In this document: piece by piece, positions 1 to 7,860 of the stretch
How the letters are laid out: each line of letters begins with the position of its first letter
How positions within the stretch are numbered: the first letter of the stretch is position 1
Assembly: GCA_963824225.1 (NCBI GenBank)
Contig: CAWGOF010000001.1
Coordinates: forward strand, 186,001-250,000
Direction of reading: 5' to 3'
From: CAWGOF01 sp963824225
Lineage (GTDB): Bacteria; Acidobacteriota; Polarisedimenticolia; Polarisedimenticolales; Polarisedimenticolaceae
Length of the DNA stretch: 64,000 bases
Position numbers and translations under genes: made by a program
Notes under the pieces: generated by a model
What the model was told of the DNA's origin: nothing
Database searches by the model: none
What the model saw: the letters and a program-made list of their open reading frames with translations, nothing else

Positions 1-1
1 C

Positions 2-412
2 GGAACCCCTGCATACCCTGCGTCGCGCAAGATGGTAGCGTTGAGCGGCTTCGCGCCGCTCCTCGAGATCTTCCAATCCTACGAGCCGACCGCTGGCCCA
101 CTGAGCTTCACTGTCCCCGCGATGCCCGAGGGCTTCCAGTACGCCGATTGGTTCGACACGTACTACGGCGACCTCGCGACGGTCGGCGACTGGAGCCAGG
201 CGCAGCCGCTGCAGTGCGGCTACCCGGCGACGCCGCCGAGCGTGGGTGACTACCTCACCGTCGCGGACCCGCTGCCCGCTCCCGCACCGGGGACGGGCCG
301 GTACTACGTCACTGCGGTCACGCACCACGGCCAGCCGCGGTACGGGCGGAAGTCGACAAACGGCGTGCTCAGCGGCAGGGACCCGGCGGTGCTGCCGGGG
401 TGCTCACGCTGA
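2..412 (+). CDS. C-terminal part of a secreted repeat-family protein (5' end outside window)
   Basis: The frame is open from base 2, so the start lies outside the window. The visible 136 residues match the C-terminal third of the complete paralogue at 32874-33776: the block YFDTYYGDLATVGDWSQAQP and the GTGRYYVTAVTH segment are almost identical, and both end in a LSGRDPAVLP-C-SR tail. No known domain is recognised; from its complete relative it should be an exported protein of about 300 residues. It faces the minus-strand cassette array on its right. The function is unknown, and the homology to the second copy is seen directly. Confidence 0.7.
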   Translation, partial: GTPAYPASRKMVALSGFAPLLEIFQSYEPTAGPLSFTVPAMPEGFQYADWFDTYYGDLATVGDWSQAQPLQCGYPATPPSVGDYLTVADPLPAPAPGTGRYYVTAVTHHGQPRYGRKSTNGVLSGRDPAVLPGCSR

Positions 413-477
413 GCCATGCCAAACAGGTGTCACCCATGTCCCCGGACTGAACTGTCACGTATCTCCCCGACCGCTCA
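352..477 (+). repeat. Dispersed tail repeat T1 (3' end of secreted gene plus flank)
   Basis: About 125 bp that recur with few changes at 17311-17435 (T4). The repeat covers the LSGRDPAVLPGCSR codons, the stop and about 65 bp beyond, up to the stop region of the facing minus-strand cassette gene. Shorter versions lie at 16121-16167, 16319-16358 and 33724-33775. Inside is an inverted repeat CGGCAG (373-378) with CTGCCG (392-397). Confidence 0.75.
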
Positions 478-697
478 GGCTCCACCGCTCGCCTTCCCAT
501 CTTCCAGCCACTTCGCGCGTGCGACGGTGCATTCATCGCAGGCCAGTATCCGGTCATGTCGATTCATCCATGAGAACAGCCCGATGACACAACCATGGCG
601 CGTGCTCTGGGCGGCGTTCGGAAACAGCCGTTCGCGAGCTTCGGCGTAGTTCTTGTCGTCTCTCACGAGTCCATAGATTGTTTCGACCCGAACTCCG

Positions 698-2124
698 GGC
701 GATGTCCCTCTGAGCGTTGAAAGTTGACGGCGGTCTCCGACCCGATGACATCATCGGGTTGCATGAAACAAGGAGACCACCGCCATGAGGAAGAATCGCA
801 CGAGGAAGGCTTCCGCGAAAGGCACGTTTGGCCCGGGGAGGTCGGCTCCGACGAGACAATCTCGGCTCGTCGGGGTGATCCTGGACGCCCGAACGGCGCT
901 GCGCGAGCTCGTCCTGACCGCCGGCCTCGAGGTGTTCACCGAGATGCTGGAGGACGATCGGGCCACGATCTGTGGCCCCAAGCACCAGCCGATGCCGGAT
1001 CGGCGAGCCTACCGACACGGACACGACGAGGGCCGTCTGGTGTTCGGAGGGCGAAAGATTCGCGTGAAGAAGCCGCGGATCCGAAGCATCGAGGGTGAGG
1101 AGATTGAGCTGGGGACCTGGCGTCGAATGGCCGACGAGGATCCGCTGCGGGATCGTGTCGTCGAGCAGATCCTGCTCGGGGTCAGCCAACGGGGCTACGA
1201 GCGGAGCCTCGAGCCGTTGCCGGCGGGTGTGTCGGCACGTGGGACTCGCCGATCGAGCGTGAGCCGACAGTTCCAGGCCCGCACGACGCAGCAGACCCAG
1301 TCGTTCCTGTCGCGTTCGCTCGAAGGGATCGACCTGCCGGTGCTCCTGATCGACGGGACCGCGCTCGGCGATCACATGCTGTTGGTCGCGCTGGGGATCG
1401 ACACGTCGGGCAAGAAGCACGTCTTGGGCGTCGCCGTGGGGACGACCGAGAGCGAGCAGGTGTGCCGCTCGCTGTTCCGGGACCTCATCGATCGGGGGCT
1501 GGTGGTCGAGCGGGCACGGCTGTTCGTGATCGACGGCGGCAAGGGGCTGCGCAAGGCGATTCGAACGACGTTTGGCGAGTGGGCGATTGTGCAGCGCTGC
1601 CAGATCCACAAGCTGCGCAACGTCGCCGAGCACCTCCCGGAAAACCGTCGTGCGTGGGTGAAGGCTGCGATCGTCCGAGCGTGGAAGTCGGGTAAGGTCG
1701 ACACGGCTCGGCATCGCCTGCAGCAGTTGGCCACGCGTCTCGACGACGATCATCCCGACGCTGCCCGATCGATCCGTGAGGGACTCGACGAAACCCTCAC
1801 GGTGATCCGGCTCGGTCTCGGTGGCGGGCTGCTGCGGACGCTGCGGTCGACGAATCCGATCGAGAATCTCCAGGGGACGATCCAGCGGGTCGTGCGCAAC
1901 GTCAAAAACTGGCGCAGTGGAACGATGGCCCGTCGGTGGTGCGTGACCGCACTCGCCGAGGCCGAGAAGCGATTCCGCCGCGTCAGGGGTCACAAGGAGA
2001 TGCCTCAGCTGATCGCCGCTCTCGAAGCCATCGTCAACCAGAACACGCTGGACAGTGCCCAGCAGGTCGCGTAGAACCGGTGTCGGAACCGCTCGTCACT
2101 TTCAACGGCCGATGGGACATTCCC
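698..2124 (+). mobile_element. IS256-family insertion sequence, copy 1
   Basis: A 1427-bp element. The left end starts GGCGATGTCCCTCTG and the right end, reverse-complemented, starts GGGAATGTCCCATCGG, giving imperfect terminal inverted repeats that both continue into GTTGAAAG. It is flanked by the 9-bp direct repeat CGAACTCCG at 689-697 and 2125-2133, the size expected for IS256 elements. It matches copies at 7861-9287 and 19943-21369. Confidence 0.95.
785..2074 (+). CDS. IS256-family (Mutator-type) transposase
   Basis: A 429-residue DDE transposase that catalyses cut-and-paste or copy-out movement of its own element. Catalytic motifs are visible: LLIDGTALGD (first Asp), FVIDGGKGL (second Asp) and STNPIENLQG (Glu). 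The C-terminal part has the C-x2-H-like cluster of the family (RCQIHKLRN). The length is near the usual 400 residues. ATG 785 follows AAGGAGACCACC, a good ribosome site. The protein is identical to those of copies 2 and 3, so expansion is recent and the transposase is probably active. Confidence 0.95.
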   Translation: MRKNRTRKASAKGTFGPGRSAPTRQSRLVGVILDARTALRELVLTAGLEVFTEMLEDDRATICGPKHQPMPDRRAYRHGHDEGRLVFGGRKIRVKKPRIRSIEGEEIELGTWRRMADEDPLRDRVVEQILLGVSQRGYERSLEPLPAGVSARGTRRSSVSRQFQARTTQQTQSFLSRSLEGIDLPVLLIDGTALGDHMLLVALGIDTSGKKHVLGVAVGTTESEQVCRSLFRDLIDRGLVVERARLFVIDGGKGLRKAIRTTFGEWAIVQRCQIHKLRNVAEHLPENRRAWVKAAIVRAWKSGKVDTARHRLQQLATRLDDDHPDAARSIREGLDETLTVIRLGLGGGLLRTLRSTNPIENLQGTIQRVVRNVKNWRSGTMARRWCVTALAEAEKRFRRVRGHKEMPQLIAALEAIVNQNTLDSAQQVA

Positions 2125-2273
2125 CGAACTCCGTGCAATGGTACGTGATGTACCCGACAGACTTCTACTCGTTCACCTCTCCAGTTGCGCGTCGCACATC
2201 CGCCCGCGATCATCGCGAGCGCGGCTACCAGCACGACTGCAGTACGGGTCGACATCGGCGGTCTCCCGTGGAG

Positions 2274-2305
2274 ATCCAACGCTCGCGTTGACCGCGTAGT
2301 TGGGC
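2274..2305 (-). repeat. Short attC-like site
   Basis: On the minus strand GCCCAAC (2305-2299, fits RYYYAAC) and GTTGGAT (2280-2274, fits GTTRRRY) flank an 18-nt imperfect palindrome. It lies 10 nt after the stop of the preceding cassette gene and 18 nt before the ATG of the next, the position of a cassette recombination site. At 32 bp it is shorter than known attC sites (about 55-140 bp), so it may be truncated or fortuitous. Confidence 0.4.
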
Positions 2306-2314
2306 AGAACGGCG

Positions 2315-2806
2315 TCATCGCTTGACCTGCGCGACGATCGCCTGGTTGTAGCGCGCGGCGTAGTTGAACGCAGCCGTCCGAAACCGCCATTCCTCTTCGG
2401 AACTCACCACGCACCCTGCGTACACCAGATCCTTGTCACCGTAGCGCTTTCGGAAATCGGCATAGGTGTCGTCGTCGTCGGGCAACCCCGGCAAAAAGCC
2501 GCCGAGCCCGGCGGCAGGCAACAATCGGACGTCACCCGTGGCGATGGCTTGCTTGGCATCGGCCGCGGGATCGGCGCGTTCGTAGCGCTTCGCGGCACGA
2601 AGCAATGTTGTTCGCTCTCCCCAGACGTCATGATCGTCAAGCCAGGTCGCTGCCGCTGCCAAGAACTCCTCGCGTCCCAACGAGCCGAACGCGACCGCGC
2701 CAAGAAGGAGCACGGCTCCAAGGCATCCGATGGACGCAAGCAGGACCCATTGACCCGGGCGCTTCAGCATCTGGATCTGGTCTCTTCGGGCGCTTCCTAT
2801 CTGCAT
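2315..2806 (-). CDS. Hypothetical single-span membrane protein (cassette gene)
   Basis: About 163 residues if started at ATG 2806, 151 if started at ATG 2770. One hydrophobic segment lies near the N-terminus (VLLASIGCLGAVLLLGAVAF), followed by a soluble domain with acidic patches (LPGLPDDDDTYADF) and two aromatic motifs. No family is recognised. The frame stays open upstream to 2899, but that extension is translated attC sequence (NNWLKLT...), so the true start should be after the attC core. It is flanked by attC-like sites on both sides and oriented like its neighbours. Function unknown. Confidence 0.6.
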   Translation of the reverse strand: MQIGSARRDQIQMLKRPGQWVLLASIGCLGAVLLLGAVAFGSLGREEFLAAAATWLDDHDVWGERTTLLRAAKRYERADPAADAKQAIATGDVRLLPAAGLGGFLPGLPDDDDTYADFRKRYGDKDLVYAGCVVSSEEEWRFRTAAFNYAARYNQAIVAQVKR

Positions 2807-2821
2807 GCCTTGTTCGTTCCT

Positions 2822-2885
2822 GCCCAACGCACGGCTAAGCTGCGGGCCGAGCCGGCGCACCGTCAGCTTGAGCCAGTTGTTAGGC
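2822..2885 (-). repeat. attC integron recombination site
   Basis: A 64-bp site on the minus strand. R'' is GCCTAAC (2885-2879) and R' is GTTGGGC (2828-2822), both fitting the attC cores. Between them is an imperfect palindrome with arms AACTGGCTCAAGCTG and CAGCTTAGCC. It starts 41 nt after the stop of the upstream gene (2927) and ends 15 nt before the next start. This is the most canonical attC in the window. Confidence 0.85.
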
Positions 2886-2926
2886 AACGGGCCGCCCACG
2901 CTTGTGCTGTCTCGGGGTACAGCGGC

Positions 2927-3382
2927 TCACTTGATGATCGGATCTTGCTTCGGTGGCGGAACGTAACGTGGTGGTCCCAAAGCCTTGACCAAAGGGCCCG
3001 CCTCGTTCAAGGACAACGTTTCGGAGCACTGGGGGACTGTTACTCGATTGCCTTCAAGATGACCGATTAGGAGATACTCCTTCCCTTCCTTGAATCCCGT
3101 ACGGCACTGACCTCCGTTGATGAACAGAAGCAGTTCTGGAGTGTTCACGTTCCTCCATGCATGACTTACGGCGAACGTCGTCGTGTAGGGCCCGTAAGGC
3201 CCACCCGCGCTGGGTTCCACCTTGATAGCCCGCCCAGACGCGATCACAGCACTTGGTGGGAGAGCCTTGATGCGCACCGTCGCCGGCCGCTTGTCGTCGA
3301 CGCACTCGCACCCGAGCACACTCGGGTCTATCGCGACCGCGGCGATCGTAATTGACATGGCGGACGCAAGGAGTCTTCGCAC
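2927..3382 (-). CDS. Secreted NTR/TIMP-like Cys-rich protein (cassette gene)
   Basis: 151 residues with an N-terminal signal peptide (MRRLLASAMSITIAAVAI...) and a mature part beginning near CECVDD. The pattern C-x-C, then VIASGRAIKVE, TTTFAVSHAW, a single Cys before FKEGKEYLLIG, and a late Cys before SETLSL resembles bacterial netrin/TIMP-like domains with paired N-terminal Cys residues. That family assignment is from pattern memory and is moderate. The protein would act outside the cytoplasm. It lies between two attC sites in the first cassette array and has no operon partner beyond the array. Role unknown. Confidence 0.65.
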   Translation of the reverse strand: MRRLLASAMSITIAAVAIDPSVLGCECVDDKRPATVRIKALPPSAVIASGRAIKVEPSAGGPYGPYTTTFAVSHAWRNVNTPELLLFINGGQCRTGFKEGKEYLLIGHLEGNRVTVPQCSETLSLNEAGPLVKALGPPRYVPPPKQDPIIK

Positions 3383-3402
3383 GTTTCCCGCTTCCTCCCG
3401 TT

Positions 3403-3462
3403 GCCTAACGAAGAGGCTTTATCCGGAGTGCGTCTGCGCATTCCGGATAAAGCCGGTTGGAC
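3403..3462 (-). repeat. attC-like site, first site of array 1
   Basis: A 60-bp site. Minus strand R'' is GTCCAAC (3462-3456) and R' is GTTAGGC (3409-3403). The arms GGCTTTATCCGGA and TCCGGATAAAGCC pair almost perfectly around a GTGCGTCTGCGCA centre. A close relative with the same arms sits at 34674-34733, in the same position beside the first gene of array 3. Confidence 0.75.
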
Positions 3463-3692
3463 TAAGCCGCACCATGTTCTCCCCTGGGGATTCTACGCTT
3501 GGGGCAGGCGGAGCGGGAAGGCGGCACTGGAGTCGCGCGGTGCCGTTGAGATCTGGGCGTACGTGGAAGGGCGACGGTGCCGGGTGTCCTGATTCTCTCC
3601 GAGCGCCCACGGCCGTTCGAGATTGAGGGGCCGGGCAGACACTGACCGGACGCGCGTACAGGCGTCGGTGGCGAGCGGCGGGCCGACGTGAA
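3463..3692. other. Gene-free spacer with remnant of the conserved 5' repeat
   Basis: About 230 bp between the first attC and the IS91 transposase. Bases about 3480-3530 contain GCGTAGAATCCCCA on the minus strand, matching the inner edge of repeat C near 34760. This part of the repeat seems to have been separated from repeat A by the IS91 insertion. No convincing ORF. Confidence 0.5.
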
Positions 3693-4883
3693 TCAGCATG
3701 CGGTGCCAGTGGGCGCGCGGGCGCGAGCTACGGGAGGCTGTGGTAGGACGGGTTCATGTTGGAGTTGGCTTGCACCGCAGGCCGGGCAGCGACGAGGATC
3801 GATGCCAAGCCGACGCAAGGGAGACGATGCAGTATCGGTCGATGTGGACCGATCGATCGAGGCGATGCCGAAGTAGCGCCGACACGCGGCGAGCTTGGCG
3901 GACCTGTGACGATTGCCGAGCAACCCGTAGTGGCGCACGCGTCGGAAGCCGCGCGGGAGAACGTGGAGCACGAAGCGTCCGAGCAGGTCTGCGGCGTGGA
4001 GTCGGAGGACCTTGCGCTTGCCGCCGTGTGCGTAGTCACGCCAACGGACCCCGATGATCCCCTCGTGCAACTCGAGCAATCGATCGTTGGTCAGCGCGAC
4101 GCGGTGTGTGTAGCGAGCCAGGTAGTCCAGGACTTGGCGTGGGCCACCGAAGGGCTTCTTGGCGTAGACGACCCAGTCGTGCTGCCAAAGCTGCTGGATG
4201 GAAACGCTGCGCGCGAGATCCGGAGAATCGCGGAGCGCGTGGCGCAGAGCGTCAAGGTACTTGCCGCGAAACACGCGGGACAGGGCGTGGACCGGAAACA
4301 GGTAGCCCCCCGGCCGGCGGATCCACCGGCGTTGCGTCGGGTCGAGACCACCCGCGGTGACGATGCAGTGCAGGTGGATGTGCAGGGAGAGATTCTGGCC
4401 CCAGGTGTGCAGGACGGCGACGATTCCGGGCTCGGCGCCCAGATGCCGGCCGTCGCGTGCGAATGCAAGCAGCGTCGCTGCGGCGGTTTGAAACAGGAGC
4501 CCATAGACGAGTCGGGGACAGGCAAGAGCCAAGGCGTTCAACTCGTGCGGCAGCGTGAAGACCACATGCACGTAGTCGACGGGCAACAACTCCTCGAGGC
4601 GCGCTTCGAGCCAGCGCTCCTTGGCCGTCGTCTGGCACTTCGGGCAGTGGCGGTTGCGACACGAGTGCCACAGGATGCGCTGGGCACCGCAGTTGGTGCA
4701 GACTTCGCGGCTGCCCCCGAGGGCCGGGGTACGACAGCGCTCGATGGCGCGCAGGGCCGCAAGCTGCTCGCCGCTCAGGCGCCGGATAGAGCGTAGACGA
4801 TCGCCGTAGCCACGGACGAGGTCGGCAAGCTCGAGTCGGCGCTGCGGCCGCCTGCGATGCGCGCAGGTCGGCTCGCCTGGCAA
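3693..4883 (-). CDS. IS91-family HUH transposase
   Basis: 396 residues, rolling-circle transposase. An N-terminal zinc-binding region (CTNCGAQRILWHSCRNRHCPKC, residues about 61-83) is followed by the HUH metal site LHIHLHCIVTAGGL (about 167-180) and the tyrosine region YLARYTHRVALTNDRL (about 258-273). These three blocks in this order define the IS91 group. The start is a TTG at 4883, directly after the recombinase stop, suggesting translational coupling. The C-terminus has one more CPACGASQ zinc knuckle. It appears intact. Confidence 0.9.
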   Translation of the reverse strand: MPGEPTCAHRRRPQRRLELADLVRGYGDRLRSIRRLSGEQLAALRAIERCRTPALGGSREVCTNCGAQRILWHSCRNRHCPKCQTTAKERWLEARLEELLPVDYVHVVFTLPHELNALALACPRLVYGLLFQTAAATLLAFARDGRHLGAEPGIVAVLHTWGQNLSLHIHLHCIVTAGGLDPTQRRWIRRPGGYLFPVHALSRVFRGKYLDALRHALRDSPDLARSVSIQQLWQHDWVVYAKKPFGGPRQVLDYLARYTHRVALTNDRLLELHEGIIGVRWRDYAHGGKRKVLRLHAADLLGRFVLHVLPRGFRRVRHYGLLGNRHRSAKLAACRRYFGIASIDRSTSTDTASSPLRRLGIDPRRCPACGASQLQHEPVLPQPPVARARAPTGTAC

Positions 4884-4886
4884 CGG

Positions 4887-5735
4887 CTACGTCCGGGGAA
4901 TCGTCTCGAGTAGATCGAGTGGCGACCGCAGGGTTGCCAGCCGCCCCTGGCTGAGATGGAAGTAGCGCATCGTCGTCGACACACAACGATGTCCCAGCAG
5001 ACGCTGGATTGTGGGTACGTCCCCTCCCGCCTCGATCAGGTGGGTGGCGAAGGCGTGGCGCAGCGAGTGAATCCCGCCGCGCTTCGTGATCCCGGCCCGA
5101 AGCTTGGCCATCGTGAACACCTTCTGTGCAACCGTGATGTCGATCGGTCGCCTGCCACTGCGGTTGGGAAACAGCCAATGGCGAGGCGGCTCGGTCTGCC
5201 ACAACGCTTCGATCTGGCCGACGAGTCTCGCAGACAGCGGGACCACGCGGTCCTTCTTCCCCTTGCCCTGCTCGATGCGCAAAGTCATCCGCCCGCGGTC
5301 GACGTCGCTGACCTTCAGCCGCACGGCTTCGCTCACGCGCAAGCCCCCGGCATAGACCGTCGCCAACAACAACCGGTGCTTCGGGTTCGGCGGCGCCTCG
5401 ATCAGCCGCGCTACCTCCTCACGGCTCAGGATCTCGGGCAGTCGCTGCGGTTGCTTGGCCGACGGAATCTCGAATGCAGCAACATCGCGCCCCAATGTCA
5501 CGTGGTACAGAAAGCGGAACGCCTGCGCCGCGATGTTGCACGTGCTCCACGACAGCTTCTGCTGCGTCACCATGTGTGCCAGGTAGGCCTGCACCTGCTC
5601 CACCGTCAACGCATCCGGCGAACGACGGTAGTGCTTGGCCAACCGCCGCACGGCACCCAAGTAGGACTCGTGCGTGCTTGGAGAGAATCCCCGAACGGTC
5701 ATGGCCTGAATCATCCGACGGCGCAGCTCGGTCAT
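4887..5735 (-). CDS. Tyrosine recombinase associated with the IS91 element
   Basis: 282 residues, Xer-like. An N-terminal SAM-like core-binding domain (residues about 1-90) is followed by a catalytic domain with all key residues: Arg in GGLRVSEAVRLK, Lys in KGKKDRVV, His-x-x-Arg in HSLRHAFATHL, His in LLGHRCVSTT, and the nucleophile Tyr in MRYFHLS. I see no extra IntI-specific insert before the HxxR motif, so this is not an integron integrase despite the nearby attC sites. Its usual partner in IS91 elements is the HUH transposase that follows 3 nt later. Confidence 0.88.
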   Translation of the reverse strand: MTELRRRMIQAMTVRGFSPSTHESYLGAVRRLAKHYRRSPDALTVEQVQAYLAHMVTQQKLSWSTCNIAAQAFRFLYHVTLGRDVAAFEIPSAKQPQRLPEILSREEVARLIEAPPNPKHRLLLATVYAGGLRVSEAVRLKVSDVDRGRMTLRIEQGKGKKDRVVPLSARLVGQIEALWQTEPPRHWLFPNRSGRRPIDITVAQKVFTMAKLRAGITKRGGIHSLRHAFATHLIEAGGDVPTIQRLLGHRCVSTTMRYFHLSQGRLATLRSPLDLLETIPRT

Positions 5736-5841
5736 CGCACACCTCCATCGAGCCTGAAGTGGGCTCGTGAGGTCGACGCTGCACCGGAACGAGATCGAAG
5801 GAAACCAGCAGTCTTGAACCCCGCCGCAGGCGGCTTAGTTC

Positions 5842-6349
5842 AACAAGATATCTGCAGAACTGCGCAACCGGGTAACGTCGGACCGGCGTAAGGCGACCCA
5901 GCCTTCACGCGACAAGCTGTGGCGCGCATATGCAGAGCAGGATGCACCGGACGGCGCCCGTCAATCAACTGCGACCGCTTTCTCCTTCACCCTCGGTCGG
6001 TGCGGGCGGAAGTGCCGCCTCAGCGGTGCCCCCGGGGCGTCGCTCTCTCCCTCGCGAGCAGAGCCAGAGAGCCCGTCCGGCCTCTCCCGCCCTTTTCACC
6101 GCCGGGTCGCTCGAGACGGTGTTTCGGAGAGAGCCTACGCCGTGTCCGTACCGGTGAAAAGTACGCGCCGTTTTCGCGCGAGGTCGCCCGAGGTTCGAAA
6201 GTCGGCTGTTAACGACAAAACGCGGGTTTTTGGGCGGCGAACTACCTGGCTCCCCAGGCAGGTCGCGTTTCAAAACCGGAGAGCCACCGAATTCAAGCCA
6301 ATCCGCGATGCTCTCGCCGACCGGAGAGTTGGCGGCACGGGCCGCGAAG
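5842..6349. repeat. Conserved 5' repeat, copy A
   Basis: About 500 bp alignable along most of its length with 18852-19317 (copy B) and in part with 34743-35016 (copy C). Shared blocks include CTGCAGAACTGCG, CGGGTAACGTCGGACC, TCACCCTCGGTCGGTGCGGG, the GGAGAGC-rich centre, CCTGGCTCCCCAGG and GAGAGCCACCGAA. It lies on the 5' side of cassette array 1, separated from it by the IS91 element. Short open frames inside are not convincing, but see the finding on a shared peptide near 6255-6330. Confidence 0.7.
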
Positions 6350-6577
6350 CTTGCGACGTAGCGAACCGAAATCCGTGGGTTTGACTCGGTTCGCGACGAC
6401 AACGGCGACGTGCGATCGCGCGTCGAATCGAACATCCTCCCGACGGCTCGAAGGCCTCCGTGGACCTGCCGCGGGCGATGAGGTCGTCGCTTTTGTCGTT
6501 CGAACCGTCGGATTCATCGCTTCTTGCCGCGTTACCGTATCGTACCAGAATCCTTGGCGTACCACAGTCATCGTGAA
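6350..6577. other. Gene-free interval
   Basis: About 230 bp between repeat A and the end of the putative immunity gene. I see no ORF with coding character, RNA gene or strong hairpin. Confidence 0.4.
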
Positions 6578-7198
6578 TCAGTCGGTGAACTCCGGTGGAT
6601 CTATCTGTTTCAAGAACAGTCTCACAACATCGGAGCTGTCCGTGAGCACGTTGCGGACGGACACACCGTCAACGATGCTCCATTCTGCCGCGAAGGCGCC
6701 AGCCGCGTCCGAAAACACTCCACGAAACACGCAGTCTCCATCGTCGTAACATCTGCCTCCGAAGTATCGAACAACTCCTGGGCGCTCGAGCGGGCGCCCG
6801 CCCCACGCGTCGTACATGTCGGAGCTGTCCAGCGAGTGTGACTTGCCTTTGAAGGTGATGAGTATTTCCTTCATGTAGGTCTCCGGCAGCCCGAACACCA
6901 CGCCTGCTGGAATCCGGCCGTTAATCCGGCAGTAGGCCCCGTCTTCTGAGCATCCCTTGATCTGGAACTTGGAAGCCTCAAAGGGCGCCTCGGTGATGCG
7001 GACGGAGACGCCACTGGGCAGTGTAAATTGCGCGACCTTCTCTGTCGACGCGCTCACCCTGGTGAGCAGTGCCACGACAATAATACAGAGCACGATGCGG
7101 CGCCCTTGGCCGCCCGGCGTTGTTCGACGTGCACCATCTCCGCATAGGCGCTGTGCGCCTTCTAGTGTCTGCAGCATCGCCAAGGGCCATAGTCTCAT
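6578..7198 (-). CDS. Putative periplasmic immunity protein for the RHS-Tlde1 toxin
   Basis: 206 residues from ATG 7198. A hydrophobic export signal (IVLCIIVVALLTRVSAS) begins only at residue about 34, so the real start may be the GTG near 7096. The mature part has paired Cys residues (KGCSEDGAYCR, GGRCYDDGDCVFRG), suggesting disulfides and a periplasmic location. It starts 12 nt after the stop of the RHS toxin C-terminus, the usual place for an RHS immunity gene. A peptidoglycan-targeting Tlde1-type toxin would need a periplasmic inhibitor. The family is not recognised; immunity is inferred from position and location. Confidence 0.55.
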   Translation of the reverse strand: MRLWPLAMLQTLEGAQRLCGDGARRTTPGGQGRRIVLCIIVVALLTRVSASTEKVAQFTLPSGVSVRITEAPFEASKFQIKGCSEDGAYCRINGRIPAGVVFGLPETYMKEILITFKGKSHSLDSSDMYDAWGGRPLERPGVVRYFGGRCYDDGDCVFRGVFSDAAGAFAAEWSIVDGVSVRNVLTDSSDVVRLFLKQIDPPEFTD

Positions 7199-7860
7199 AA
7201 TCGGCTACCTCATTCGACGACGAACCAGACTTCGCCGGAAGGGATCTGCAGTCGCTGGCGGCTCAATATGACGCAGCCAGTGGATGCGTCATGTGTGGCA
7301 TTATCGCCATGGACTAGAAACGTGTTACATTTGCGTGTCGTATTGAAACACTCATTACCCGGCAGCGGGAAGAGCCGAATGGCGTCCCGGATTCTCCCGC
7401 CCTTCTTGCTTCTTACAGTGACGGGTATGCCGGCAAGCCACGCACCTCTCGGTATCGGACCAGTATCCTCGACGTAATCCAACCACGGATTGTTCCTTCC
7501 CGCATTAATCCCAGAGTACCCAGTTTCTTCGAAATAGAGAGGAGCCGCTTCGGCGTGCGCCTTTTCATCAAAGACGCCCAGTGGAGCGGATCTCAAAGAG
7601 CGGGCAGCAGGCATCGCTCTGCTCACAGCGTAACAAACTGTATGGCCGCTGGGCTGGGAGTACACGCAGTATCTGCCGGTGGGATCAGTGAGTGTGGACG
7701 GATTGTTTGAGACATAGGCGACTGCGCTCCCTAGGTTGTGCGCGTCGCCCCACGCGCCGAGCCTATCGCGTGTCGTGAACCTACCCGCTCGCGGATCCAG
7801 GTACCTGGTGCGGTAGAAGTAAAGGCCCGTTTCCGCCTCGTATCGCCTTCCCGTGAACAG

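Larger units (their letters stand above)
475..2255 (-). pseudogene. Small lipoprotein cassette gene split by IS256 copy 1
   Basis: Reading from ATG 2255, the sequence encodes MSTRTAVVLVAALAMIAGGC, a type II signal peptide with lipobox AGGC, up to the IS at 2124. The frame resumes at 697 and ends at TGA 475. Deleting the IS and one copy of the 9-bp duplication CGAACTCCG (689-697 and 2125-2133) restores one uninterrupted frame of about 114 residues across the join (VPLHGVRVETIYG). The family is not recognised. It is the last cassette of the first minus-strand array and lies just after a short attC-like site. Its stop is adjacent to the T1 repeat. The gene is presently inactive. Confidence 0.75.
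3693..5835 (-). mobile_element. IS91-type element (HUH transposase plus tyrosine recombinase)
   Basis: Two minus-strand genes, recombinase (4887-5735) then transposase (3693-4883), separated by 3 nt, as in several IS91-group elements. The left end is not determined and may reach about 3600. Near the right end is a palindrome, GCCGCAGGCGGC (about 5822-5833), followed by sequence reading GTTGAAC on the minus strand; IS91 elements insert next to GAAC or CAAG. No target duplication is expected for this family. Confidence 0.7.

Noticed and set aside
554..1993. Long open frames antisense to each IS256 transposase (also at 7992 and 19913)
   Set aside because: They mirror the transposase in a high-GC sequence, with Arg/Pro/Asp-rich composition and no ribosome site; shadow frames.
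2807..2899. N-terminal extension NNWLKLTVRR of the cassette gene at 2315
   Set aside because: It is a translation of the attC site, a known annotation artefact in cassette arrays.
4887..5735. Tyrosine recombinase as the missing integron integrase
   Set aside because: No IntI-specific extra domain is visible and it is coupled to an IS91 HUH transposase, its usual partner.
6240..6300. tRNA gene in repeats A and B (CCTGGCTCCCCAGG shared with the tRNA-Asn end)
   Set aside because: No T arm or anticodon arm can be formed; only the acceptor-end sequence resembles the tRNA fragment at 35017.
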